DNA of 64,000 bases, from NCBI GenBank assembly GCA_037389465.1, contig JAZARR010000250.1:3891001-3955000 (forward strand), given 5' to 3'. The DNA comes from Baylisascaris procyonis (taxonomy: Eukaryota > Nematoda > Chromadorea > Rhabditida > Ascarididae). Both the position numbers and the translations under genes were made by a program. Positions within the stretch are counted from its first letter, which is position 1, and the number at the start of each line of letters is the position of its first letter. A model generated the notes under the pieces. That model was given only the letters and a program-made list of their open reading frames with translations, was not told the DNA's origin and did no database searches. Below, in pieces: positions 14,651-27,900 of the stretch.

Positions 14651-15758
14651 CCCGAGAGCGACCAACACTGGTTTTATCTATGAACGATAGGCATCGACAG
14701 TACGAGTAGGAAACAACTATAAGACTTGTAGCATTGACATTCTCAGTTGTGAACTCTTTAATTACACTTGCCTCACTTCTTTTCATGTAGTACCATTTGC
14801 CTTTTATTTCAATGAGTGTTCTCATTGCAACTGCCACCTTTTAGTTTAATGCAGCAGGAAATATAATTGACCACATCCGTGGTTAGGGTCCTTACTTGGG
14901 GAAGAAGAAGAGAAGGACAGACATTCTTTGCCTGACAAGTCCTGAGAACGATGCATTATAGAGTGAAAATAAACCCACTTTTTAAAAGCATTGACACAAG
15001 CTATGTTCGATGGGCTTATGCTTGCTCAGGTTTTAAAAAAGTGATTGGATTATGAAGGCAAGGTGAATTTCGAAGCCGAAGAATTTTTTTACACGAGACA
15101 ACAGTATTCCTAAAAAGATTACAGTTTCTCTAGGTCCCTGAAGGCAAGTCGTAAGTTAGATTTATCTATTGGTTTTGGAATCTTCAAGCATGGTCCTACG
15201 CTTCTATGCTTATTCGTAAGCGCTCAAAGTGAGCAAAAGAAAATCGATGATATCGCCTCAGTGGAGGCGAATCCTTCGTGCGCGAAATTCCACCAATCGA
15301 TCCACTATGTCACCTAAGTAGATCCTCGCCATATGTCTTTTCTGCTGTGAAACGATCATAGAATCTGGGATTATTATGTTGTTCACAGGTGAAAGATGGA
15401 ATTTTTACGAAAACAAAGCTGAAGGTTTTTTAAATAAGCTAAAATGTTTTGGAATATCCATTGAGAAAAAGGTATTGAATACTGAGGATGATTTGTTCTT
15501 GTTCGAGGGACTGGGTGTGGAAGGAGAAGAAAGAACCCTCCTTGATTATGTAATAATGAATTAAACACAATACGTATATTCGACATCGCATTCAACAGAC
15601 TTCGGTATAACGTGGTCGCAGTGGCCCAGTGTGATAACGAAACGTCCGCAACGATACTTCGAACTTGAGAGTGGTGAGAAAGAAAGTCATGGCTAGGATC
15701 GTTGAAAACGACCTTCTTCGTCCTGGTTTTTCATTAAGGGTCCATTTGTTGCAATAGG

Positions 15759-15839
15759 TTTGCCAATGTTTCAGTTCACGATTCCCCGGCCTCTTCATCA
15801 CGGCCGATAACGGCGAACAGCAGTGCGCACGCGTCGCCG
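15759..15839 (+). promoter_or_regulatory. Probable trans-splice (or 5' UTR) acceptor and leader of mevalonate kinase
   Basis: A nematode-type acceptor, gccaatgtttcag, ends at 15774 and is followed by 65 nt without an ATG before the start codon at 15840. The coding frame is open back to a TAA at 15735-15737 but has no earlier ATG. This suits spliced-leader addition at 15775, or a normal intron with an untranslated upstream exon. The sequence cannot tell these apart. Confidence 0.45.
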
Positions 15840-15932
15840 ATGCGTTCGCTTACGAGTGCATCGGGTGGACTCTATGTTAGTGCACCTGGCAAGATTATAC
15901 TATTCGGTGAACATGCTGTCGTCTATGGAAGG
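15840..15932 (+). CDS. MVK: Mevalonate kinase exon 1 (residues 1-31)
   Basis: Encodes a short N-terminus and the first GHMP motif, with the strand-loop APGKIILFGEH and VVYGR. It ends in phase 0 at AGG before gttcgt. The donor is not a strong one, but the protein breaks exactly where the family continues in the exon at 16503 (TAVAGSIDLRTYV). Confidence 0.88.
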
Positions 15933-18900
15933 GTTCGTTTAGGGATTTATTACATTTTATATGCATTATTTATATTTCTTTCAACATTCCAAATTTTATT
16001 TGCAGTCCACTTACTTTAAAAGGTGAGAGTACAGTTCACCTTTTCTGTTGTATTCTTCCTTCTTTGCATTGGAATAGAGGCCATAGACAAACAGGTGAAA
16101 TATTCAAAATGTACTATAACTAGGAAACGGAACGTAGATATTCGGGGAAAGGAAGTGAGGGGGAAATTGAGGAGCCGTACTTCTCTTCCCCACCCTCTCC
16201 TTTCCCCACATTCCTCTTCCCCCACCTTCCCTTCCCCCCGATCTCCTTTTTCCTTCCCCATTTCTTCCTACCCTTTTTTAAATTTCTTCTTTGCTGCAGC
16301 TGGTTAGAAGCATGGCAAAGATTTCTTTTAGTACCTCATTAATTGATATTCGTACTACGCAGGTAACTTCTATCGTATTGAGAAAATAAAGCTCTATCGA
16401 TTACAATAGACGGCATAATGGTGTTGATTAAGCAACGCAGCACTTTTCTTTATTTCTCGTGAGTCCCTAATTAGTGGCCAAATGAATAACGAAATTTTGC
16501 AGACGGCAGTTGCTGGTTCCATCGATTTACGCACCTATGTAAGTTTGTTCACTTCGGCGGATGGCAGGATATATTTATCGTTACCGGATCTCGGCGTAGA
16601 AAAAACATGGATGCTGAAGGATCTGCTCAAAGCTGGCGAACGTCTTGCAGGTCGGTTGCTGTCCTTTATCAGTATTGATTTGATTATCGGGTGATAGGCA
16701 ATTATAGAATTGTAGAGGGAAGGAGTGGGGAATCGCTTAATTTTTGTTGGTTATTATATTCGTTTTTATCATTGATTGAAGCACCGAACAGAGAAACTTA
16801 CAAACGTTCAACCTATTCCATCCTTCGTTGCTTTTCTCCTTTTTTAATAGGAAGGAGAGGGGAGAAAAGTGTGCAGTCGTAAATTATTACTCTTTTTTAT
16901 ATTCCTTTTATTTTTATTCCTATTAGACTGCCATTTTCTATTGAATCTAAGGATCTAAGTCTATAAATTCTGCCTCGATTATTTCCCAATTTTAAAATGT
17001 TAGAAACAACACGAAGTCTTCGAATACTAGCATCACCTCAAGCATAAATGTATTCACATTGACTGTGTAAATTGAAAGAGAGCGTGGGAGGGATGGGGGG
17101 GGGGAGATTGCAAAAGGCTGAATATAAACCCTCCCTACTGCAGTTGACGCCCAATTTTCTCAGTCTTAATTAATTGTCAAATATTCGTCGATTTTGACAA
17201 ACATTACATCCATCCTTCGATGCATTTAAATAACAAATATCCTAACTGTCCCAATTTCATAATCGGCGATATATTTTTGGATTACTCAAATTTGCAGTTT
17301 AATTTTGCTTCACTCAATATAAGAAATGATGATTCAATGGAATTATTTGTAGCGGAATGTCCATTGGATGATGGATCACCGCCATCGTTGGAAGTATTGG
17401 TGCCAATTGCAAGAAGGTTAAGTGGCTCATGTGAGGATCAGTGTGGTGTGCAACATCTCGCTATCCTCGCCTTTTGGTATCTTCTGCTAGGTGTCGTCCA
17501 GCGAAAAAGGTTTTTTTTTTTTAAATTTATTAACTACCCTATTGCTGCTCATAATACCGATCATTTGAAACAAGTGGTTTTCTAGATGATCGATCTACTG
17601 CTATTCATTAGCCTCATTTCCTGATAGGTGCAATTTATTAAATAACTATATTCTTGAATCTCAGATTTATAATAAAGCCGACGTTTTGAACCTGGTCACA
17701 TGGCTCTGATAATTGCTCCATCTGGAGTAATGAAACGCTTATTTATAATTAAGTTGGATATTTTTGCATTCGCGTTGCTATGGCTGTGATCTGAAGTTTG
17801 AATGATTGAGGCCAAGTTGGAGACTATATTGCTGTTATTATTCTTAATATTAACATTACTGTTACTATTATTGTTATTATTATTATATTTTTATTGCTAC
17901 TGTTGTTAATAGTGCTATTATCATTACTATTATTTATAATATCAAAGATCGAAATATTAGAATCATAGAACTATAGAACTTTTCCAGTGGACCGATGGAT
18001 ACAAAAACCAATAAAATCCAATAGATACCATTGAAAGATCTTTGAAAATGTTTTGAATTTGAGATTTTTTTCACAGAGGACCGATACTTTTGATGTTTTT
18101 TGTTTAACAGAGATGTATTGGCAAAGCTGCTATTGATGGATGAATTCGGCCTAAATTTCATCTTTTTATCTATAAATTCACTCATCACAATAAAAGTTCC
18201 ACTTGAATTTTTTTATTATCCTAATTTTATTTTATTTTTCTAATTTTAACCTTTTTTTTCTTTCCTGACAAAATAAAATCAATGAAGTTTCTTGGCAGTT
18301 CACAATATTTCAATAACATTGAAGTATTTTGGAGAACAAAAGGATGAAATTGCATATATAATGAATTTGCTAATCAATGCAACTCAATTTGCATCTGTTC
18401 ATCTAGCAGACTCGTTCACTTTTCATATGGGAATTGAGTGTCCTCTTGGAACGAGTGCTAGCATTTCAGTACTAACTACAGTCTAGCCAAGACGTTTCTT
18501 TTTTATTAGCTTATTTCTGACTCATCACTTTATAGATTTTTGAGGAAATGTTTTTTCATCTCTCTTCCTTTGGACCTCAATTATAATTTATTTCCAAAAC
18601 TATTCAACCATATATTTTAATCGTTTTCAATATTGCTCTTTCAACTTGAACAGTAATATAATTACTTTATAGTAATATAGCCGACTATTACTACGCTTAA
18701 ATGAGTATATTTATTTCATTTATTTTCTTGTTTTATCTATTTTCCTAAAGTTTTTATTTGTAGAAGTTTGAAGAAAATAACTTTTCTTTGCATCTTGCAT
18801 ATAATTTATTCTACGGTCATCAGTTATCACTTGTGATTCACTAGCCTCTCATGGAATAGTTTAATCTCTTGTAGGTCTTTTCGGAGAGTGAGGGAGAGGT

Positions 18901-21900
18901 AGGAATATTACATAAGTGTCGTTCTATTTCTTTAAAATCATATGATCCAATTTGCATATGGAAAAAACTCAAAAAATAGAGTGCAAATTTTTCATTTATT
19001 TAAAATCCAATAGCAAATTGCATGGCATGTGATGGTGTGGTAATAGTAGAGCACTGCACGTATCGCTAATACAGTAATGAGAGATGCACACATATTATGC
19101 ATCCTATGTGTGTTGTTTTGTGTTTACTGCTAAGAGGGAATGCTCGTATAGACAGCCGTCTTTGTTGTTTATGCTGGGTTTGTTTTTCATGTTTGATGGA
19201 AGGAGCAAGAGGCGCCCTCTTGTTCGTTGAGCAATCAATTCGGAGGGGCCAAGGGTTGTATACTCCATCCACAGGCATATCTTAGCTGAAAACATAAGTA
19301 AAGACATTCAATCGTTATATTATTCTCAAGATAAGTGTCACTTTGAAAGAAGTGTTCGAGACGATATTTAATAAAAATAAAATCCACTCACTTTCTTCAT
19401 CCATGCCTGATTGCTCGTTTGCAAAAAACAGAGAATATATTGCCTTGAAAGTAGCAGTTATCCTTTATTGTTATGGGTCGTCTTTTTGGTTAACATAAAC
19501 GAAGTGTGTGGAGATGAAAGCTTCTGTGTTGTGTGTTGTGCAGAACAATCGAATTGGAGCAGATGATTAACGAATTGCCGGCAAGCGAGAGTGATACAAG
19601 TGATCAACTCATAAAGAATGCACCCTCATCGAAGTTCGGGTTAGTTGTCGACCATTTTATTCCCTGAAGCATTGTTTGTCTATGTTTTCCTTTCACTCTT
19701 GTCCGCTTTTTTTGCAGAATAAGACTATTTTGTGGTATATATAATGCTTTTGCATGTGTACGTATTTCTATATGCAACTATACCTACATATAGGTATGTA
19801 TCTATATATACACAGAACATGTATGTAAATATATGCTTCGCCTCAAAAGTGGCTGACCTAAAATTTAGCCGTAGAGTTGTGCTTGCACCACTGACGTTGT
19901 AGCATGGTTGAGTGGATACGTGCTCCATAGGGTTCTTATCGGACTTTCCAATAACTTGAGTTTATACAAAAACTAAAATCGATTTTGACTTGGTTTAGGT
20001 GTTAAGTCAAAGTACGACAGTCAGTGTAAATTTACAGAAGAGGAAGTCGATCATGACATTTTTTAGTGATACGGATTTAATAGCATTGAAACAAGCGTCA
20101 TCTTAATAGATCTTATCGATTTTTTCATTCTCTCCACATCATAAAGAGAGGAATTACTATTGTATCATATGGTTATTTTATAATTTAATTTCAATGTAAA
20201 ATAATCGAAAAGTAGATTGCTACTATCTGAAAAACATAACTCAATTTTATAATAGTTAATTATTATATTGATTTCGGTGTGGCTGGTGATGCATCCGCTT
20301 TTTGCATGCTCTATGCACTCTTATTCTTAGCACAAATATGAATTGGTGCACTTTCTAAATGAGTTATGCAAAGTCTGATTTTTGAAACAATATTTTACAG
20401 ACGTATATGGGCAATCAGCCGTTGAGGGGAAGAGAAGAGGAGGGAGCGAAGTCATTGACTTCTGCTGGTAGTATGTAAATGTGCATAGATTATAAGGGTT
20501 GAATGCAGTTGTTCATGATGCTCTTATGCTATTTCGCTTCATAAAGTTTTTAAGGTGTTTTGTTATGAATTCTATGCTTTATCTGTGGATCTTTCTCGAT
20601 CAGTAGTTTTGCTGAATTCTTTTAAGCTAATTTTCAGAGATTTTTTAAAGTTTGATGCAATGTATTGCTTTATACGATTTCTGAGGATCCGATTATTTTG
20701 GAAATTGCTTTCGTTTTGAAAGTAGATCTTTAGCTTTTATGAGGTGGAAGATGTTTTATAGAGTAAGAGAGAGGGAGACAGGCGGTTATCGATAATACTT
20801 GATCAACTTCATTCCTGTGATTACTGAGTTATTATTTTCAGGGATTTACTCGCTGTGAAAGTTACCGTACGCTTTAAACTTCCTTCATGTGTGGGCCTTG
20901 GCTCTTCAGGTTCCTTTTTGCTAATTTTTTTCATTCAAAAATTTTATTATTTCTAAAATATAGGAATGGTATGGAATGAAGTGTACAATATTGGTTTCCA
21001 ATTATGAGTCGATTTTTCCTATGTTTATTTTTATCAACGCTAACTGCAAATTAGAGGATCACCCATATGGCGTGACAAATGAAAGGGGTGTGTTAAGTAC
21101 CAAATGTATGTTCATCGGGATGTTTTCGTATCTCGAACACGTCGACTGAAGCTGCTCGTCGATACGAAATAGCCGAAATTATGAAAGGGATTTCATTTTC
21201 AATGAAGCGTTGAGCAAACTATTCGATACAAATAGTACTTTGTTACGCTCAAAAAAAAAAAAAAAAAAAAATTGCTGTTGGAAACTCTGAAAGAGACAAA
21301 TCGATCTCTTTCCACTTCGCTGCCGAGTCTCACTTTTTTTCTAAATCATTTTTCTTATCGTAGGCTCTATATCCAATCAAAAATATAACATTGAATTAGC
21401 AGAATTTCGGAATCCAAAAGGATATTTCAGTCCGCATCTTGGTAGATATCCTTACCTGAATATTGCTGAAACCTAATAATTTCTTGGATTTAATAACGGA
21501 ATGGATTTTAGGCGCATACTGTGTATGTGTTGCCACTGCTCTTCTTCAGACGGCCGGTCTTATTCCTCCACCCTCTATTCCTGTAAGTTTTTTTTTTGAG
21601 TTGAAGGCCTGGGACTATTTTTGGTAGTTTTATTGGTTGATGCAATCGCTCGCTAAGACATGATGCAGCAATCAGCTTTCAACCTGCCCAATGGCAGCTA
21701 CCAAACTTCGCATACGGTTGGAATTCCTTGTTCAGCCACCAACCCGCATTCTGTGGTCGTGATGTCCGATGTTCGCGAAAAGAAGTTTTCAACTATATAG
21801 TTGATGAAGATGAAGTTGCAGTTGTTTAATAGCGCTTTTCGCTGCTCAATTTTCATACTTTTTGTTTGTAATTCCACACTGCGCGGTCTAAGCGTTAAAC

Positions 21901-24900
21901 TGAAACGATTTCGCTTTGCTTTCCCTGCATATAAAAGAGACACAAGATTTCCATAGCATAGTTTTTTGGCTGGTGATGGAATCCGCATCAGGCTATGTAT
22001 CAATGAGATGCCGATGTGAACTGTTAATGCCTTGTATGAGGTGGGCTAGCGAACTCTGTTCCCGTCCCTCCTCTTCTCCCCACTTAGTGAACACATATGC
22101 CATTTGCATAAGGGATTTTAAATCGTTTATCCGAGGGGGGGTCTGCTATGAATATAAGCATGAGGTTTGTCCTTCGAATGGAGTAGATAGTGATAGATCG
22201 CTATAGTGACAGTGATTAGCAGATTGGCCAGGTAACGTCATTTGCTCGTGTTAGATGCGTTAAATTATGAGTACTTTTAAACTAAACTGGGAAGTCATGT
22301 TCTATCACTACAGAGTAAGTCCACTGAGAGATAGATTATGATATATATGGGAATATTATTATGCATAATAGGGTATTTTTACGATTAAACTGCATGAAAT
22401 GAGGAAAATTTCATTTCATTACTTCTCAATAACCGTCAAATAATTTCAGTTGAAAGCCCTGATATTTTTATGTCTTAAGCTTAATGAAAAATGTAAATTT
22501 TCTGTTTTTCTTGAGGCAAATATTGTGCACATTACAGACAGATGATGAGGGCTCACTGACATGGGATGACCATCATCTGGACATGATTCGAAAATGGTCA
22601 GCCGCCGCCGAGTCCCTGATTCATGGTCGTGCTTCCGGTCTTGATGCCGCCGTTTGTACCTATGGTACGACTTTTCATGTTATTCCCGATTACATAAATT
22701 TAACTTTAATTTTGATAGAAACTTTCATTTCAATGCAGTATTATAGAATTGATGTTTTTAAAGATCTTTTCAAGGTGTCGTTTAAAAATATAAGTGAATT
22801 CTTTCGTCTCCGTTCATAAAAAGATGGAGACGGAGCGTTCATTAGCTGATGGTTTTTAGCTGCATTTGTGTCTACAGCACAATCTACAGCATTTGTGTCT
22901 ACACAATCTACAGCACTCTATTCTCGAATTCTTGTGACATCTCAGCGATTTATTGATGTATGGGTATGTATAGTACTATTTAATTGAATTAATTTTCAGG
23001 TGGTGTCGCTTGTTTTAAACCAGGCACTCGTATACAGCATCTCCGAAAGTACGCTCATTCACATATTTCACTATATTTTTATATTGTTTACTTGTTCACT
23101 TATTAAAAATTCCTCGTTCACATCATTTCCTCCCTTCTTCACCTCCCTTTCCCTCCATCTCTCATTCTCCTATCCTTCTTTGTTAATCTGGAATTAATCA
23201 TCAAAACTTAATAAAGGAGCTAGCTTATTAAACTCTTGTCCAGGAATACAAGGCTTTAAGTTTCCTGTAGAGACGCCTTGCCGATATGAAACATCCTGTC
23301 GTCATATTGGTTGCCTTTTCGCATTATTTTTTAGGTTAATGAAAGGAAAGTAATCGAGAATCATTCGCATCTGATAAATTTTCCAAGCCAACAATTGACT
23401 TATAAAACTACCTTGAACAGCACATTTATTTCTTAAAGGAAGAAAACTTAGAAGTTGAAAAATGATCAATTCTGTGATAATTAAATAAAACTTCTACTAT
23501 AGGTCACAAATTTTTCCTTTCTATTTATTCATAAACCGAGATTTCAGTTGCGTAACTAATGATTTTCTGTTTATTTCAGTCTACCCGATCTGAGGGTGAT
23601 TCTAGTGAATTCGAAGGTTGAGAGAAATACATCACGAATGGTGCAGACTGTTAAGGAGCGATTAAAAAGAGTACGCTCTTTTGCTTATTTTGTGGATATA
23701 GTTTTCGAGAGTTTGCACAAAGAGAATAGACTTTTTCTTATCTCTCGGGGTTTTTACATTTGGTGAGAGTGAGAGCAAGTCACTCTCCAAAAAATTTTAT
23801 TGTTTGGGATACTCTTTGAAAGTTTTGCAGACATTGCGGAGGTTTGCTTAAATTTTTGTGTTCCCTTCAAAGCGCCTGAACGCATGAAACATTCAGTGCT
23901 CATATTGTTTCCCCTTCTTCGTCTCCTTCTCCCCAATAAAATTTAGACACAGCTGTGTGCTAATAGCTACCGATCTATCACTGGTGGGGAAAATCTTCAT
24001 TGAAAGGTAATGCAGTAACGCGCAAGACGGGGAGAAAGAGGAGCACATAGGGCATCAACGACAGTGGAATTGCTAACATTTTCTCGTTGAGATTTCTGCA
24101 CCAGTTTGCTAACAGACTAAAAGATAGAGCAGGTGCAAGCCGATTTTGTCAACGAGAGATAAAGCAACCGATCAATGGTGAAAGAGGAACACCTCTTCAT
24201 AAACATCGATCCCCGTTGTAAGGTGGATACGCTTGTCAAGCGGTCAATATTACAATGTCAAGACGTATTGTGTAGTGTTATGGCTGAGTTTAGATTAATT
24301 TTATACGCCACTCTTGATGTTTCAACATTGATCAACTTTTCAAGCTTGGAGTGCGAGCACTGCACCAATTTCAGTGTTAATTAACAATTTAACGTTATCT
24401 CGTTTTACTGATTGGTGGTGAGGTCACTATCTTGCCAGCGGGTTTTGATTTCCTCTCATTCGTCATACAGAGTGGTTGCGGCTATGCATCTTTCATTTCC
24501 ACTCATTGATTTTGTGCATCAAGCGAGCGCCGAAAATGGTTTTGTTTGACTCGAAATTTTTTCATCCTGTACCATAAGCATGTTTTGTTTTCTATCTGTC
24601 AAATATCTGATCATCGTTTCACAATGTACTTTCGCTTTTTCAAGCTCCTCTGTGCTAGTGGAATGAGCAGATATGATTAGCAAGAATAATGAGAATATAT
24701 TGCTTGAGCTATGTTTAAATATGAACGTTGAAGTTGAGTTAGTTGACGTTTTGCAGTTCCCGGATGTGGTTGAGGGTATCTTCAATTCGATCGACGCAAT
24801 TTCACGGGATGCGACACGGATTCTGCATCGGCCACTCGAGGAGAATGGTGACTCGGAGAAGCTGGTCAACGGTGGTGGGGGAACACCAGTGCCTGGTGCA

Positions 24901-27900
24901 CCATGCTCCGATTATGATCATCATACTCTGCAGGTAGTTCGCTTATAACTTTGTAATTCCTATGCACATCACTTGTTGTTTTGATCTTCGCTCAGGACTC
25001 AAGTCACAGAAGTTCGGTTTTCTAAAGACTTCAGAATAGTGCAGTTTTTTCTTTAATTTGCTTCCTGCGATATTGTGATGTTGCGCGAGGGTGGAGAGGT
25101 AAATGCAGGAGATATGCCTGTTTTATATCCGTTCTATAAGTTTTCTTCTTTCTCAGAAGGCCACGTTGTGGAAATTTTCGTATAAGAGGTCCTTTTATCG
25201 GGGTTAAGCTTCAACATAGTGTCGGCTCTCTCAATAAGTGTTTTGGCGATTTATGGATCGATAACTTTTCTATCGTAATCCAATTATTTTTCTTAATAGA
25301 ACATCATGTGGGGACGAAATATTATTGTCATCAACAAAGTTTTTGCTTGCATGATTTCTGCGACGTCAGATTTTCGATTATGATTTCACTTTTGGGAATT
25401 AACTTTTTAATGTCATTTGAGGTGCGAAAATTCTTATAACCATTTGAAGAAAATGGCGTGAAGCATTTTGGCGTTACTCGTTGATGCACATTTTTGCGCC
25501 TCCTTGATAACGTTGCTTATTGGACTTTCTCATTGAAGCGATTTTCCCGTTTTTGTGAATTGCGAGTTTGCAAAGCATTGAATTTTCATATATGAGGCTC
25601 TCTTATTCGAACGTCCAATTTGAGATGGAAACTTTAAAAGCATTCAGCTGATTCTGGAGCGATTCTTGGAAATTACACCTTCGCAAAGTTTTATTTGCTT
25701 TATTGTACACGCGCATTAATATATACTCATATAAATGCGAGAAGTTCGCTGAATTACGTGTAGGAAATTGAGTGATATTCCACTTAACTGAGCTAGCCTT
25801 AACGTTTCTTAGATATGATGGATTGCGTCGTTCATATGAGAGTCTGAGAGATCCTTGAGAATCCGTTTTGATTGCTTTGCGAGGGAGAGAGAGGGAGGGG
25901 GAAACTGAATGTTGGTGAGGCGCGTGTTTCTGTTGCATTGAATGATTCGAGAAAGAAGATTTAATTTTCTCTTGGCGATAGTTCAGTAGGGTTCTATCAC
26001 GTTTTGACGTCATTTCCGTTGCACTTTTTGCCTCCGGCAATCTAATATTTCTTTTTCTCAAAGTCCTTTCAGTTGTTCAAATTTTTCGACGCCTTCAATG
26101 CGTAATTTTTTTAGTTGAAATTTCATACTCATTGCTGAGATATGCGGAATAATAATGAGGTGTTGTGTGCTGTCGAATGCATTTCATCGTAATCACGTTG
26201 TGAATTGCACTCGGAGGGATTTAGTTGAGACATCACAAGAAAGAACTCTTTATACTTGTTTACGGTTGCTTTCACTTGATGGATGGCAATTCCTTTTCGA
26301 GCTTTTTATAGGATCGCCAACTCTCAACGTTTAATGCTTTTTTTCGTCCTCAAGTCATTTAGGCAAATTGAGTGCTCTCTAAGTGCAATGTTATTTCGGA
26401 TTTTGCCCTTCTAAGACGCTTTCGGATACATCTCTGTTATGCAATCTTTTACGGTGTAACGCTTATGGTTCTCAAAAACCCGAGATGATGCTGCATAGCC
26501 GGAGAAATACCAAAAGAATGAGGTTGAGGGGGGATGATATTGTAGATCACTTGATCGCCTGAGGATCCGTCCATTCGTAAGTAATCGGCGCGGATTTGTC
26601 GAGTTCCATTCGCTTCTGTTTGCGCGTTGTGCTTCCAGCGTTGACCAGTATTAGTGGTTTATCCCGCCTCGTTTTCGAGTAGAAATTGTAGAATTGATTA
26701 GAAATTGAGCTAAGCATTAAGCTTATAGATGATTGTGACCATTACAGCGTCATTACTGGATGCTCAGCACTTCCTTGCAGAAAGGCACCACGTTGACGTC
26801 GCTTTATCTGTTTACATCGTTCAGTAAGGGCAGATAGTTTATTTTTCTTCGACGACAGTTCCAAGTATGCAGAGAACGAATATTGTTGCATTATTCCAGA
26901 TTTTATTTATCGTCTCTCTTTGTATAACGATAAACGTAGCCGAAAGGGGCTTTCGTTTGCGTTTCGGCGAAAAATCGTCACATTCAGAATTCCCTCGAAA
27001 GGCTGATTAGTGAGGCTCGTGCACGTTTTTGTATATAATTGAAGAAAATTTCGTAAATAACTATGTTATCGAGTGTCCTCCGTGGGGAGGTTTTCGTCAA
27101 TATTCACTTCGTATTTTGATCGCCATCATCCCTCTCTTCCGGATAGATCTCTTCCGGCACAAAACATAAAATTTGTAGAATGTAACCGACTGACGACGCA
27201 TTGAATGAATAAAAAAATTTCCAGTAAGGCGGAGTAAACAGATTACATGGATGGGGGATTTAGGTATAAGATGTTTTATGCAAATCGCATTGAATTGTAG
27301 GATAATGGCGTGATGAAACGTGATTTACATTGTTCGTCACACTACGCATCACTAGGAATAACCGCATTGTAATACGCTTGTGCTAGCCAAGTTGAAGTTG
27401 GTCGACTGTTGAGGTTCTATGTAGTCTAGTTTTATTTTTTCGGCAGCAGTTCGAGTGAAATTTTGCCTGACGGCATTCGCCGTCAGCAGTCCTCCCTCCC
27501 CCCCCCCCCCGTAAAATTCAGTTAAAAAATTCTCATAGTTAAATCAGTGCAGTTAGAAGCATATTTCTTTATTATACATGCAGTTGTTATTTTGACAATC
27601 AGTCATCTTCACATCGATCTCGAAACCTGAAAAGGGATTTTGATGGTTGTGAATGTTTGTGGTTGTTGTCGAGAGGGAGAGTTTTAAGTGTACAGAAATG
27701 TTATGAAAGAGGCTCATCGTCTACACTGGGAAGTTTATCTAACGACCTCTGAAGGATGCGATTTAAAGGTTGATGGGTGCTATTACAAAGTAGCTATGTC
27801 ATGTACCGCTGTTTGCATATGCATAAATAATACTTTTACAGTATCTCATGAAGATACCCCCTCCCTCCCTTCCCGGGCTCTTAAGTAGCACGCAACATTT

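Larger units (their letters stand above)
8687..15774. other. Gene-poor AT-rich upstream region, part 2
   Basis: Mostly AT-rich and stop-dense. Holds the inverted repeat at 13817-13837, the GC-richer patch at 14455-14650 and another mildly GC-richer stretch at 14900-15350 with no recognisable product. The promoter of mevalonate kinase should lie in its last part, but no core element can be named. Confidence 0.5.
16651..24756 (+). other. Mevalonate kinase introns between 16651 and 24756
   Basis: Introns 16651-17352, 17510-19543, 19640-20841, 20910-21511, 21583-22537, 22665-22999, 23049-23579 and 23671-24756. AT-rich, with ATT-rich stretches (17830-17940), poly-A (21249-21270) and the duplication at 22863-22916. 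No further exon-like segment in the right phase was found. Confidence 0.6.

Noticed and set aside
16016..16307. Overlapping frames on both strands of the first kinase intron
   Set aside because: They arise from a pyrimidine/purine-rich low-complexity stretch; no domain and no splice support.
17220..17352. Extended 5' part of the kinase exon using the tttgcag acceptor at 17297
   Set aside because: That acceptor is phase 0 while the preceding exon ends in phase 1, and the extra residues have no family match; acceptor 17352 fits.
24519..24869. 116-codon minus-strand frame
   Set aside because: Antisense shadow over the kinase exon 24757-24933.
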